Assembly (NCBI RefSeq): GCF_023156385.1 | Contig: NZ_JAKZAK010000016.1 | Span: forward strand, 1 to 64,000 | Direction: 5' to 3' | Length of the DNA: 64,000 nucleotides | From: Marinobacter xestospongiae | Lineage (GTDB): Bacteria; Pseudomonadota; Gammaproteobacteria; Pseudomonadales; Oleiphilaceae | In this document: positions 1-8,449 of the stretch, piece after piece | Layout of the letters: every line of letters starts with the position of its first letter | Numbering within the stretch: position 1 is the first letter of the stretch | The notes under the pieces: model-generated | Told to the model about the DNA's origin: nothing | What the model saw: only the letters and a program-made list of their open reading frames with translations | The model's database searches: none | Program-made: the position numbers and the translations under genes

Positions 1-44
1 CAGTGGCAACACAGGCTCAGAGCCCTCAGAGACAAGCCCTTCGG

Positions 45-141
45 GAGCCACTGACAACCCGAATAGCGTCGTTGTGCTGTCTCGATTTGGAACCACCAAA
101 CCGTCACCAGCACGCCTAGCTCTTCGGGTTGTCAGTGGCTC
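45..141. repeat. 19-bp perfect inverted repeat, 59-nt spacer
   Basis: GAGCCACTGACAACCCGAA at 45-63 is repeated as its exact reverse complement at 123-141. The spacer of 59 bases has no open frame I can support. Neither arm is followed by a T-run, so this is not a standard terminator. It could be a cruciform or a small mobile or REP-like element end. No transposase is visible, and the sequence before base 1 is unknown. Confidence 0.75.
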
Positions 142-229
142 AGTAAATCAACGAATTAACCAGACGGGACAATAGAAGCTCAGGTTATAAAAAAACAGTG
201 TTAATAGTCATATTCCGTTTACCCAATTT

Positions 230-258
230 TTAGCATTTCCCAACCCCCTGTCTATACT
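230..258 (+). promoter_or_regulatory. Candidate sigma-70 promoter for the cox operon
   Basis: TTAGCA (230-235) and TATACT (253-258) are separated by exactly 17 bases in the AT-rich part of the leader. The -35 matches TTGACA at four of six positions and the -10 matches TATAAT at five of six. It would give a leader of nearly 190 bases before coxB. Confidence 0.45.
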
Positions 259-448
259 CAGGGTTGGTTAATCCGTGAGCAGGCTTCCTCGCCGGTTCCG
301 TCAGTACGAGCGGTTTCCGCCTGCGGCCGGTGAGAGGGAATATCGAACAAGAATAAGGAGCCGCTGGGTCACGCAAACCGATCAGCGGGGTGCGACCGGC
401 AACGCCAGTGGACGCTCAGGGCTCCATAGAACTCTACGGAGAAAGGCT

Positions 449-1573
449 ATGGGCGTGCACGCGAAGCGGGCGGGTTTACTCGCTGCCGGGTTACTGTTTC
501 CGGTCTGGTCCCGGGCGGACTGGACCCTGAACATGACCCCGGGGGTGACCGGAACCAGCAACGACATCTTCAGCCTCCACATGACCATCCTCTGGATCTG
601 CGTGATCATTGGGGTGGTGGTGTTCGGGGTGATGTTCTGGTCGATTCTGGCTCACCGCAAGTCCGAGGGCCACAAGCCGGCCCACTTCCATGAGAATACC
701 GTGGTCGAGATCCTCTGGACGCTGATTCCGTTCGCGATCCTGGTGGCCATGGCCATCCCCGCCACCGCCACCCTGGTGGACATGTACGACACCGAAGAGT
801 CGGACATCGACATCAAGATCACCGGCTATCAGTGGAAGTGGCGCTACGACTACATCAACGATGACTTCGGCTTCTTCTCCAACCTCGCCACGTCCCGTGA
901 CGAGATCTACAACCGCACCGAAAAATCCGAGAACTACCTGCTGGATGTGGACAACCCGCTGGTGATCCCAGTGGGCAAGAAAGTGCGCTTCCTGGTAACG
1001 GCCAACGATGTGATCCACTCCTGGTGGGTACCGGCGTTCGGGGTCAAGAAAGACGCCATCCCCGGTTTTATCAACGAGACCTGGACCCGTGTCGACGAGC
1101 CCGGCATCTACCGCGGCCAGTGCACCGAACTGTGCGGCAAGGACCACGGCTTCATGCCGGTGGTGGTGAAGGCGGTGCCCCAGGACGAGTACGACACCTG
1201 GGTGGCCGATCAGGTGGCCGCGGCTGAGAAAGAGCGCGAGCTGACCCAGAAGGACTGGACCCTGGATGAGCTGGTAGCTCGGGGTGAAGGTGTCTACGCC
1301 ACTGCCTGTGCCGCCTGTCACCAGCCTGACGGTTCCGGGACGCCACCGGCGTTCCCGGCCCTCAAGGGCAGCGCCATCGTTACCGAGGACATGGCGGCGC
1401 ATCTGGATGTGGTGGTTAACGGGGTGTCCGGTACCGCCATGCAGGCCTTTGGCAAGCAGCTCAGTGAGGTGGACCTGGCGGCGGTGATCACCTACGAGCG
1501 CAACGCCTGGGGCAACAACACCGGGGAAATGGTGACGCCCAAAGAGGTGTTTGACTACAAGAACCAGCAGTAA
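449..1573 (+). CDS. coxB: Cytochrome c oxidase subunit II with fused cytochrome c domain
   Basis: This subunit accepts electrons from cytochrome c through the binuclear CuA centre and passes them to subunit I. The 374-residue protein has a cleavable signal (about 1-23), two membrane helices (about 44-66 and 88-110) and a periplasmic cupredoxin domain. The CuA ligands are H190, C225, E227, C229, H233 and M236. A C-terminal class I cytochrome c follows, with CAACH at 287-291 and probable axial Met at 331, which makes this a caa3-type subunit. The start is ATG 449 behind GGAGAAAGG; the longer frame from 275 adds a non-homologous arginine-rich stretch. It is the first gene of coxB-coxA-cox11-coxC. 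Confidence 0.95.
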   Translation: MGVHAKRAGLLAAGLLFPVWSRADWTLNMTPGVTGTSNDIFSLHMTILWICVIIGVVVFGVMFWSILAHRKSEGHKPAHFHENTVVEILWTLIPFAILVAMAIPATATLVDMYDTEESDIDIKITGYQWKWRYDYINDDFGFFSNLATSRDEIYNRTEKSENYLLDVDNPLVIPVGKKVRFLVTANDVIHSWWVPAFGVKKDAIPGFINETWTRVDEPGIYRGQCTELCGKDHGFMPVVVKAVPQDEYDTWVADQVAAAEKERELTQKDWTLDELVARGEGVYATACAACHQPDGSGTPPAFPALKGSAIVTEDMAAHLDVVVNGVSGTAMQAFGKQLSEVDLAAVITYERNAWGNNTGEMVTPKEVFDYKNQQ

Positions 1574-1621
1574 CCGATGGACAAACGCCACCGCTGGGCC
1601 GGTGGTAACGGGGGGGCTTCC

Positions 1622-3205
1622 ATGAGTGCGGTTATCGATACCCATGCCGGGGAACATCATCACGGTCCTGCCAGGGGCATCAGCCGGTGGCTGCTGACCA
1701 CCAACCACAAAGACATTGGCACCATGTACCTGGTGTTCAGCTTCGCCATGTTCCTGTTGGGCGGCACCATGGCGATGGTGATCCGGGCCGAGCTGTTTGA
1801 GCCCGGGCTGCAGATCGTGCAGCCGGAGTTCTTCAACCAGATGACCACCATGCACGGCTTGATCATGGTGTTCGGGGCGGTCATGCCGGCCTTTGTCGGT
1901 CTGGCCAACTGGATGCTGCCAATGATGATCGGCGCTCCGGACATGGCCCTGCCGCGGATGAACAACTGGAGTTTCTGGCTGCTGCCGTGTGCGTTCCTGA
2001 TTCTGGTGTCCACCCTGTTCATGGAGGGCGGAGCCCCCAACTTCGGCTGGACTTTCTACGCACCCCTGTCCACCACCTACGGCCCGCCGAGCACGACCTT
2101 CTTTATCTTTGCCGTCCACATCATGGGGATCTCCTCGATCATGGGGGCGATCAACGTCATCGCTACCATCCTCAACCTGCGGGCCCCGGGCATGACCATG
2201 ATGAAGATGCCGTTGTTCGTCTGGACCTGGCTGATCACCGCGTTCCTGCTGATTGCGGTGATGCCGGTGCTGGCGGGTGTGGTCACCATGATGCTGATGG
2301 ACATCAACTTCGGTACCAGTTTCTTTGATGCCTCCGGGGGCGGCGACCCGGTGCTGTTCCAGCACGTGTTCTGGTTCTTCGGCCACCCCGAGGTCTACAT
2401 CATGATCCTGCCGGCGTTCGGGGCGGTGTCCCACATCATTCCGGCGTTCTCCCGCAAGCCACTGTTCGGCTATGCCTCCATGGTGTACGCGGTGGGTGCC
2501 ATTGCCCTGCTCTCCTTCGTGGTCTGGGCCCACCACATGTTTACCGTGGGGGTGCCCATTGCCGGCCAGCTGTTCTTCATGTACGCCACCATGCTGATTG
2601 CGGTGCCCACCGGGGTGAAGGTGTTCAACTGGGTGGCCACCATGTTCCGCGGTTCCCTCACCTTTGAGGCACCCATGCTGTTTGCCGTGGCTTTCGTCAT
2701 CCTGTTTACCATCGGCGGCTTTTCCGGGCTGATGCTGGCCATTGCACCGGCGGATTTCCAGTATCACGACACCTACTTTGTGGTGGCCCACTTCCACTAT
2801 GTGCTGGTCCCCGGTGCAATCTTCGGCATCTTCGCCTCGGCCTACTTCTGGCTGCCCAAGTGGACCGGCCATATGTACGACGAGACCCTGGCCAAGACCC
2901 ATTTCTGGCTCTCGTTCATCGGCATGAACCTGGCCTTTTTCCCCATGCATTTCCTGGGACTGGCGGGCATGCCCCGGCGGATTCCGGATTACGCCCTGCA
3001 GTTCGCCGACTTCAACATGGTATCCAGCATCGGTGCCTTCATGTTCGGGGCCACCCAGCTGCTGTTCCTGCTGATCGTGGTGAAGTGCGTCCGTGGTGGT
3101 GAGGCGGCGCCGGCCAAGCCCTGGGACGGTGCCGAAGGGCTGGAGTGGACGGTGCCATCACCGGCGCCCTACCACACCTTCAGCACCCCGCCCGAGGTCA
3201 AGTAA
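1622..3205 (+). CDS. coxA: Cytochrome c oxidase subunit I
   Basis: This is the catalytic subunit of the haem-copper oxidase, with haem a and the haem a3-CuB site that reduces O2 and pumps protons. The protein has 527 residues and about 12 membrane helices. Visible landmarks are H78 (low-spin haem ligand), GAPDMALPRMNN around 105-115 with the D-channel aspartate, and GHPEVY with H255, E257 and the cross-linked Y259, which marks an A1-type oxidase. CuB ligands H304-H305 and the VAHFHYV haem ligand pair are also present. ATG 1622 is chosen because the family begins about there; an upstream frame from 1577 adds 15 unrelated residues. It starts 48 bases after coxB. Confidence 0.97.
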   Translation: MSAVIDTHAGEHHHGPARGISRWLLTTNHKDIGTMYLVFSFAMFLLGGTMAMVIRAELFEPGLQIVQPEFFNQMTTMHGLIMVFGAVMPAFVGLANWMLPMMIGAPDMALPRMNNWSFWLLPCAFLILVSTLFMEGGAPNFGWTFYAPLSTTYGPPSTTFFIFAVHIMGISSIMGAINVIATILNLRAPGMTMMKMPLFVWTWLITAFLLIAVMPVLAGVVTMMLMDINFGTSFFDASGGGDPVLFQHVFWFFGHPEVYIMILPAFGAVSHIIPAFSRKPLFGYASMVYAVGAIALLSFVVWAHHMFTVGVPIAGQLFFMYATMLIAVPTGVKVFNWVATMFRGSLTFEAPMLFAVAFVILFTIGGFSGLMLAIAPADFQYHDTYFVVAHFHYVLVPGAIFGIFASAYFWLPKWTGHMYDETLAKTHFWLSFIGMNLAFFPMHFLGLAGMPRRIPDYALQFADFNMVSSIGAFMFGATQLLFLLIVVKCVRGGEAAPAKPWDGAEGLEWTVPSPAPYHTFSTPPEVK

Positions 3206-3230
3206 CGGTCCGCCCACGGAGGAACCGGTC

Positions 3231-3830
3231 ATGAGCGACACACCGCAGCCCAACCCGCAGCCGCCCCGGCGCTCCAATGCCCGGGTGATCGGCTGGTGCC
3301 TCGCCGGCGTGATGGGGATGTTTGCCTTTGGTTTCGCCATGGTGCCGTTGTACGACGTCTTCTGTGACATCACCGGCATCAACGGCAAGACCGCTGGCCG
3401 CTATCAGGCCAGCGGCAATGAGGAGACCGACGCCAACCGCATTGTAACCGTTCAGTTCATCGCCCAGAACGGCCCTGACATGCCCTGGGTGTTTCGGCCG
3501 GTGACCCGCAGCATCACCGTGCACCCGGGCGAGCCCACCACCGTCAATTTCTACGCCGAAAACCCCACCACCGATCCGATGGTGGGGCAGGCCGTGCCCA
3601 GCCTGGCTCCAGCCGAAGGCACCCTGTATTTCCACAAAACCGAGTGTTTCTGTTTTAACCAGCAGGCCCTGGCAGCGGGTGAAACCGTGCAGATGCCGCT
3701 GGTGTTCATTGTTGACAAGGCATTGCCGGAACACATCCGCAAACTGACCCTGTCCTACACCCTGTACGACCAGAGCGAGCTGCAGGCGGTCTCCGGCAGT
3801 GGGCAGGACAACACCAACAATAACGGCTAA
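3231..3830 (+). CDS. ctaG: Cytochrome c oxidase assembly protein Cox11/CtaG
   Basis: Cox11 is a membrane-anchored copper chaperone that delivers copper to the CuB site of subunit I. The 199-residue protein has a short cytoplasmic N-terminus rich in Pro and Arg, one membrane helix (about 22-43) and a periplasmic immunoglobulin-like domain. The conserved copper-binding motif ECFCFNQQ (CxCF) is present. ATG 3231 has the strong ribosome binding site GGAGG eight bases upstream. It sits between coxA and coxC, the usual place in proteobacterial aa3 operons. Confidence 0.95.
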   Translation: MSDTPQPNPQPPRRSNARVIGWCLAGVMGMFAFGFAMVPLYDVFCDITGINGKTAGRYQASGNEETDANRIVTVQFIAQNGPDMPWVFRPVTRSITVHPGEPTTVNFYAENPTTDPMVGQAVPSLAPAEGTLYFHKTECFCFNQQALAAGETVQMPLVFIVDKALPEHIRKLTLSYTLYDQSELQAVSGSGQDNTNNNG

Positions 3831-3846
3831 ACCGTCGGAGGCAGGC

Positions 3847-4734
3847 ATGGCAACTGACCAGACCTACTACGTTCCCGCCCAGAGCAAGTGGCCGATCATC
3901 GCCACGGTCGGGCTGGGGGTCACCCTGTACGGGGTGGCATCGATCATGGTGAACGGGTCCCAGGGCAACTCCACCACCGGCTCCTGGTGGATCTTCCTGG
4001 TGGGCAGCCTGATCATGGCCTACATGCTGTTTGGCTGGTTTGGCAGCGTGATCCGCGAAAGCCGGGCCGGACTCTACAGCGATCAGATGGATCGCTCGTT
4101 CCGTTGGGGTATGAGTTGGTTCATCTTCTCCGAAGTGATGTTCTTCGCCGCCTTCTTCGGCGCCCTGTTCTACGCCCGGGTGTTTGCGGTGCCCTGGCTC
4201 GGTGGTGAGGGTGACCGCGGCAGCTCACAGATGCTGTGGGAGGGCTTTCAGGCCACCTGGCCACTGCTCAACAACCCCGATCCGCAGGCCTACCCGGGAC
4301 CCTCCGAGGTGATCGGTCCCTGGGGACTGCCGCTGGTGAACACCATCCTGCTGGTGACGTCGTCGTTCACCGTGACCGTGGCCCACCATGGTCTCAAACA
4401 GGGGCTCCGCGGCAAGGTCAAGCTGTGGCTGGCGGCCACCATAGTGCTGGCGCTGGCGTTCGTGGCGTTGCAGGCAGAGGAGTATGTGCATGCCTACACC
4501 GAGCTGGACCTGACCCTGTCGTCCGGTATCTACGGCAGCACCTTCTTCATGCTCACCGGGTTCCACGGGGCCCATGTGATGCTGGGGACGCTGATGCTGA
4601 GCATCATGCTGATTCGGATTTTCAAGGGCCATTTCACCGCAGAGAAACACTTCGGCTTCGAGGCGGCGAGCTGGTACTGGCATTTTGTTGATGTGGTGTG
4701 GCTGGGGCTGTTTGTCTTTGTCTACATCCTCTAA
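3847..4734 (+). CDS. coxC: Cytochrome c oxidase subunit III
   Basis: Subunit III stabilises the oxidase and its proton uptake path. The 295-residue protein has seven predicted membrane helices and the family signatures W-F-x-S-E-x-M-F-F (SWFIFSEVMFFAAFF), TGFHGAHVMLG and the terminal WHFVDVVWLGLF. ATG 3847 follows GGAGGCAGGC and lies 16 bases after the cox11 stop, so the two are probably translationally linked. It is the last structural subunit gene of the run. Confidence 0.97.
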   Translation: MATDQTYYVPAQSKWPIIATVGLGVTLYGVASIMVNGSQGNSTTGSWWIFLVGSLIMAYMLFGWFGSVIRESRAGLYSDQMDRSFRWGMSWFIFSEVMFFAAFFGALFYARVFAVPWLGGEGDRGSSQMLWEGFQATWPLLNNPDPQAYPGPSEVIGPWGLPLVNTILLVTSSFTVTVAHHGLKQGLRGKVKLWLAATIVLALAFVALQAEEYVHAYTELDLTLSSGIYGSTFFMLTGFHGAHVMLGTLMLSIMLIRIFKGHFTAEKHFGFEAASWYWHFVDVVWLGLFVFVYIL

Positions 4735-4744
4735 GCACTGCCGG

Positions 4745-4948
4745 TCAGGGGGTGGGATTGAGGCTGAGGTCGCCGTGCCACAGCGACACCAGGATAAGCG
4801 CCAGCAGCGCCAGGCTCAGGCCCACCCGCACCGCCAGGGAGTTGACCACCCGGTTGGTTTTACCTCCATCGCGGATCAGGAACACCAGCCCGGTAAACAG
4901 ACTGATCAGGACGGCAATCATCATGATCACAATGACAATCTTCAGCAT
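4745..4948 (-). CDS. DUF2909 twin-helix membrane protein
   Basis: This small protein (67 residues) has two hydrophobic helices (about 2-24 and 40-58) joined by a short basic loop (RDGGKTNRVVNS). It matches the DUF2909 family, which is typically found on the opposite strand between coxC and SURF1 in Pseudomonas-like genomes. A role in oxidase biogenesis is inferred from position only. The ATG at 4948 has GGGAG five bases upstream; a TTG five codons earlier is possible. It converges on coxC with an 10-base gap. Confidence 0.75.
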   Translation of the reverse strand: MLKIVIVIMMIAVLISLFTGLVFLIRDGGKTNRVVNSLAVRVGLSLALLALILVSLWHGDLSLNPTP

Positions 4949-5005
4949 CGGTGCTCCCGGCAATCGGTTGGTGGCTGGCAGGGTCAGTCTCCACTATAGC
5001 AAAGC

Positions 5006-5785
5006 ATGATCGGGACCCCGGCGGCGGTGCGGGTATGGCAGCCGAATCTGCGACTGCTGCTGTTCAGCGGCCTGATGCTGCCGCTGCTGCTTGGCCTCGG
5101 AGCCTGGCAGCTGGAACGGGCTGGCGAGAAGACTCGGCAGCTGGAGTTGTGGCGACGGCAGGCGGAACAGTTGGACTGGTCAGTGCTGTGGCAACAGCAG
5201 CCACAGCCCGGACAACCGGTGGTATTGAGTGGCTGCTATGGCGACCACAGCTGGCTGCTGGACAACCGAACCCGCGACGGCGTGGCCGGTTACGAAGTGA
5301 TGACCCTGTTCCATCCCGTGGCCGGGCCTCCGGTGGTGGTCAACCGGGGCTGGGTGCGGGCGCCGGCACGTCGACAGAACCTGCCGGTGTTCCCCACACC
5401 CCAGGGCGAGCTGCGGGTGGCGGGCCGGGTGGCCGACTTTCCCCAGCCGCCGGTGCTGGCACAGACGCCCCCGGGGCCGCAAAGCGGTTGGCCCCGACGG
5501 GTTCAGACCCTGGCGCCAGCCGACGTGGCGGTGCTGGCACCTGGGGTTGCCAACCGCATTGTGCGACTGGAGAGCCCGCTTCAGCCCGGGGCCTTCCGTG
5601 CCGACTGGGTGCCGGATCGGATGGGCCCACAGACTCACTACGGCTATGCCACCCAGTGGTTTTTGATGGCGGCGGTGCTGGTGGTACTGACCGTCTTCGC
5701 CAGCTACCGCCGGCCACCAGCCTATGATCAAAAAGGAACCCCGATAACAACGAAGGGAGCCAACAATGACAACGACAACGGCTGA
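5006..5785 (+). CDS. SURF1 family oxidase biogenesis protein
   Basis: SURF1/Shy1 proteins help insert haem a into subunit I. The 259-residue protein has the expected layout: an N-terminal membrane helix (about 16-36) ending in LGLGAWQLERAGEK, a long periplasmic domain with NRGWV, and a C-terminal helix (about 213-231) preceded by HYGYATQWF. The LGxWQ..R and HxxYAxxWF motifs are characteristic. The last 20 bases overlap the next gene, indicating coupling. The ribosome binding site is weak. Confidence 0.92.
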   Translation: MIGTPAAVRVWQPNLRLLLFSGLMLPLLLGLGAWQLERAGEKTRQLELWRRQAEQLDWSVLWQQQPQPGQPVVLSGCYGDHSWLLDNRTRDGVAGYEVMTLFHPVAGPPVVVNRGWVRAPARRQNLPVFPTPQGELRVAGRVADFPQPPVLAQTPPGPQSGWPRRVQTLAPADVAVLAPGVANRIVRLESPLQPGAFRADWVPDRMGPQTHYGYATQWFLMAAVLVVLTVFASYRRPPAYDQKGTPITTKGANNDNDNG

Positions 5786-6422
5786 ATCCATGAACCAACC
5801 CGCCTCCCAGACCCCACAACACCCGACGCCGGCTCAGGTGCGCCGGGGTCGGCGCATGGCACTGCTGCTGTTCACCGTGGGCTTCGGCCCGATGATCCTC
5901 GCCACGGTGATGTTCTACACCGGCTGGCTCAACCCCACTGGCCACAGCAATCAGGGCGTGCTGGTTCAGCCCGTGGTGCCGGTCGACCAGTTGCAGCTGC
6001 GTGGTGTTGGCGGTGAGCCTCTGGCTGAACGGTTTGGCCTTTCTGAGACGGAGGGGCAGTGGCTGCTGATGGTGGTGGCCGAAGACTGCGATGCGGCCTG
6101 CCAGCAGTTGCTCTATCTGGCCCGGCAGGTGCCTGTCGCCCTGGGCAAGAACGCCAACCGGGTGGCGCGGGCGGCCTATGTTGGCCAGATAGGGGCTGAA
6201 CTGAGTGCTACCTGGGAGCAGCAATACCGGGCCATGGAACGGCTGAGCCTGGCGCCCGATAGCCGGCCACAGTGGCCAGAAGGCGTCCGCCCCGGGCAGG
6301 CACCGGCGGTGCTGCTGGTGGACCCGCTGGGCAATGTGCTGATGCGCTACGACGAGCGCCACAGCGGCAAGGACATGCTCAATGACATCAAGCATCTGTT
6401 GAAACTCTCCCAGATCGGATAG
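5766..6422 (+). CDS. Membrane-anchored Sco/thioredoxin-like oxidase-locus protein
   Basis: A conserved companion of cox loci in pseudomonads and relatives, usually annotated hypothetical or transmembrane protein. The 218-residue protein has a basic N-terminus, one membrane helix (about 31-52) and a periplasmic domain. That domain carries CDAAC at 108-112, a Sco-like CxxxC spacing, and a late DPLGNVLMRYD stretch typical of thioredoxin folds. I see no clear counterpart of the Sco histidine, so copper binding is uncertain. ATG 5766 has GAAGGGAGCC upstream and overlaps SURF1. A role in copper or thiol handling for the oxidase is inferred. Confidence 0.75.
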   Translation: MTTTTAESMNQPASQTPQHPTPAQVRRGRRMALLLFTVGFGPMILATVMFYTGWLNPTGHSNQGVLVQPVVPVDQLQLRGVGGEPLAERFGLSETEGQWLLMVVAEDCDAACQQLLYLARQVPVALGKNANRVARAAYVGQIGAELSATWEQQYRAMERLSLAPDSRPQWPEGVRPGQAPAVLLVDPLGNVLMRYDERHSGKDMLNDIKHLLKLSQIG

Positions 6423-6428
6423 GCCGCC

Positions 6429-7499
6429 ATGACCAAAACGCCTGAACATACGTCCTGGCAACGGGGCATGGGCCGGGTGGCCCTGGTCGCAACGGTGCTC
6501 GCCGCGGTGGTGGTGATGCTAGGGGCCTGGACTCGGCTGGTGGATGCCGGTCTGGGTTGTCCCGACTGGCCCGGCTGCTACGGGTTCCTCACCGTGCCCC
6601 AGGGCGCCGAGCAGATTGCCCTTGCTGAGGCCCGTTTCCCCCATGCCCCGGTGGATGCCAGCAAGGGCTGGCCGGAAATGATCCATCGCTACGCGGCCGC
6701 GATCCTGGGGTTGGTGGTTTTCGGCCTGGCGGGGTTCGCATTCTGCCACCGGCGCCACGGTCTGCCCTGGAAGCTGCCGTTGTTCCTGGCCGGTTTCATC
6801 CTGCTGCAGGGCGCCTTTGGCATGTGGACTGTGACCCTCAAGCTCTGGCCCCAGGTGGTGGCCCTGCACCTTCTGGGGGGCTTCACTACCCTGTCGTTAC
6901 TGGCCCTGCTCAGCATTCGTCTGCTGGCCCGCTGGGAGCCACCAGCGCCACAACTGGGACGATGGCGGGGCTGGCTGTTTGGCGGGTTGCTGCTGGTGAT
7001 CGGCCAGATCGCCCTGGGTGCCTGGACCGCCGCCAACTACGCCGCGGTTGCCTGTCCGGATCTGCCAACCTGCCAGGACCAGTGGTGGCCGGCGATGGAT
7101 TTTCGTCATGGCTTCGACATCACCCAGCAGGTCGGGCCGAACTATCTAGGTGGCCAGCTCACCGCGGATGGCCGGGTGGCGATCCACCTCAGCCATCGCC
7201 TCGGCGCCCTGGTGGTGCTGGTGTACTGGTCCCTGTTGCTGCTGAAGGTATGGCCGGCCTGTACCCGGCGGCGTCAGTGTCAGGCCCTGGGCCTGGTCGC
7301 CGTGACCTTACTGGCACAGATCGGCCTCGGGCTCCTCAACGTGGCGTTGCACCTGCCCCTGGCCATTGCCGTCGCCCACAACGCCATGGGGGCGGCGCTG
7401 CTGATTGCCATCATCCACCTGTTGTGGCGAACCCGGCCGGCTTCGCCACAGCCCGCCACTGTCGCGCCATCGCCCTTTAACCAGGAGGCAACCGTATGA
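6429..7499 (+). CDS. ctaA: Haem A synthase (COX15/CtaA)
   Basis: CtaA oxidises the C8 methyl group of haem O to make haem A for the oxidase. The 356-residue protein has eight predicted helices in two four-helix halves. The four family histidines are visible in HRYAAAI, LHLLGGF, LSHRLGA and AHNAMGA. The first half also carries the conserved TRLVDAGLGCPDWPGCYG loop with its cysteine pair. It begins six bases after the preceding gene, and its stop overlaps the ctaB start (ATGA), so the enzymes for consecutive steps are translationally coupled. Confidence 0.95.
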   Translation: MTKTPEHTSWQRGMGRVALVATVLAAVVVMLGAWTRLVDAGLGCPDWPGCYGFLTVPQGAEQIALAEARFPHAPVDASKGWPEMIHRYAAAILGLVVFGLAGFAFCHRRHGLPWKLPLFLAGFILLQGAFGMWTVTLKLWPQVVALHLLGGFTTLSLLALLSIRLLARWEPPAPQLGRWRGWLFGGLLLVIGQIALGAWTAANYAAVACPDLPTCQDQWWPAMDFRHGFDITQQVGPNYLGGQLTADGRVAIHLSHRLGALVVLVYWSLLLLKVWPACTRRRQCQALGLVAVTLLAQIGLGLLNVALHLPLAIAVAHNAMGAALLIAIIHLLWRTRPASPQPATVAPSPFNQEATV

Positions 7500-8404
7500 C
7501 TGAACCGGCAAAAGCACTGACTCTCCAGGCCGGGCGCCAACCGGTGTCCTGGCGTGATTTCCTGGAACTGACCAAGCCACGGGTGGTGGCGCTGATGATC
7601 CTCACTGCGGTCATCGGCATGTTGCTGGCGGAACCGGGCCTGCCGTCCTGGCGGGCGTTGTTGTTCGGCAACCTGGGCATTGCGCTGTTGGCGGGGGCGG
7701 CGGCGGTGGTCAACCATGTGGTGGACCAGAAGGTGGATACGGTGATGGCGCGGACCCGCAAACGTCCGGTGGCCACCGGGCGGCTGGCGCCACTGGATGC
7801 CCTGCTGTTCGCGCTGACACTGGCCCTGGCCGGCATGGTGGTGCTGGTGTGGCAGGTCAACCTGCTGACAGCCTGGCTGACCCTGGCGTCGCTGGTGGGT
7901 TACGCCGGGGTGTATACCCTTTTTCTGAAGCGGGCCACGCCCCAGAACATCGTTATCGGCGGACTGGCCGGGGCCATGCCGCCGCTGCTGGGCTGGACGG
8001 CGGTCACCGGCCAGGTGGACGGCCATGCGCTGCTATTGGTGCTGATCATCTTCGCCTGGACGCCACCGCATTTCTGGGCCCTGGCGATCCATCGCAAGGA
8101 GGAATACGCCAAGGCTGGCATCCCCATGTTGCCGGTGACCCATGGCAACCGCTACACCGAGCTGCACATCCTGCTGTACACCCTGATGCTGCTGGCAGCC
8201 AGTCTGCTACCGTTCGTGACCGGGATGTCGGGCACCCTCTATCTGGTCGGGGCACTGGTTCTGGGGCTGAGATTCCTGCACTATGCCATTCGACTGCTGC
8301 GCGGCGATGACCGCCGGGTCGCCCTGGCCACCTTCAAGTATTCCATCACCTACCTGATGGCACTGTTCGTGGTCCTGCTGGTCGACCATTTCGCACGGTT
8401 CTGA
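7496..8404 (+). CDS. ctaB: Protoheme IX farnesyltransferase (haem O synthase)
   Basis: This UbiA-family enzyme adds a farnesyl group to haem B to give haem O, the substrate of CtaA. The 302-residue protein has about nine membrane helices. The prenyl-pyrophosphate binding motif is complete: NHVVDQKVDTVMARTRKRP around 75-93, matching NxxxDxxxDxxMxRTxxRP. A second conserved loop, WTPPHFWALAIHRKEEYAKAGIPMLP, is also present. The start ATG 7496 overlaps the ctaA stop by four bases and has an AGGAGG-like site inside ctaA. Confidence 0.96.
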   Translation: MTEPAKALTLQAGRQPVSWRDFLELTKPRVVALMILTAVIGMLLAEPGLPSWRALLFGNLGIALLAGAAAVVNHVVDQKVDTVMARTRKRPVATGRLAPLDALLFALTLALAGMVVLVWQVNLLTAWLTLASLVGYAGVYTLFLKRATPQNIVIGGLAGAMPPLLGWTAVTGQVDGHALLLVLIIFAWTPPHFWALAIHRKEEYAKAGIPMLPVTHGNRYTELHILLYTLMLLAASLLPFVTGMSGTLYLVGALVLGLRFLHYAIRLLRGDDRRVALATFKYSITYLMALFVVLLVDHFARF

Positions 8405-8449
8405 TCACGTTGGCGCTGATCGCGGTGTTGAAAGCTTTGGGAGACAGAC

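Larger units (their letters stand above)
1..448. other. Non-coding leader upstream of coxB
   Basis: No convincing gene lies here. Bases 1-141 hold the inverted repeat described separately. Bases 180-260 are clearly AT-richer than the surroundings and hold the best promoter candidate. A frame open from 275 runs into coxB, but its first 58 residues are arginine-rich and unlike any CoxB leader, so I treat it as untranslated leader. Confidence 0.6.

Noticed and set aside
275..448. N-terminal extension of coxB
   Set aside because: 58 arginine-rich residues without signal character; ATG 449 has a better ribosome binding site and gives a normal CoxB signal peptide.
491..2950. An 819-codon open frame on the minus strand opposite coxB and coxA
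   Set aside because: It is the shadow of two certain genes in GC-rich DNA; its product is His/Gly/Gln/Arg-rich with no recognisable domain.
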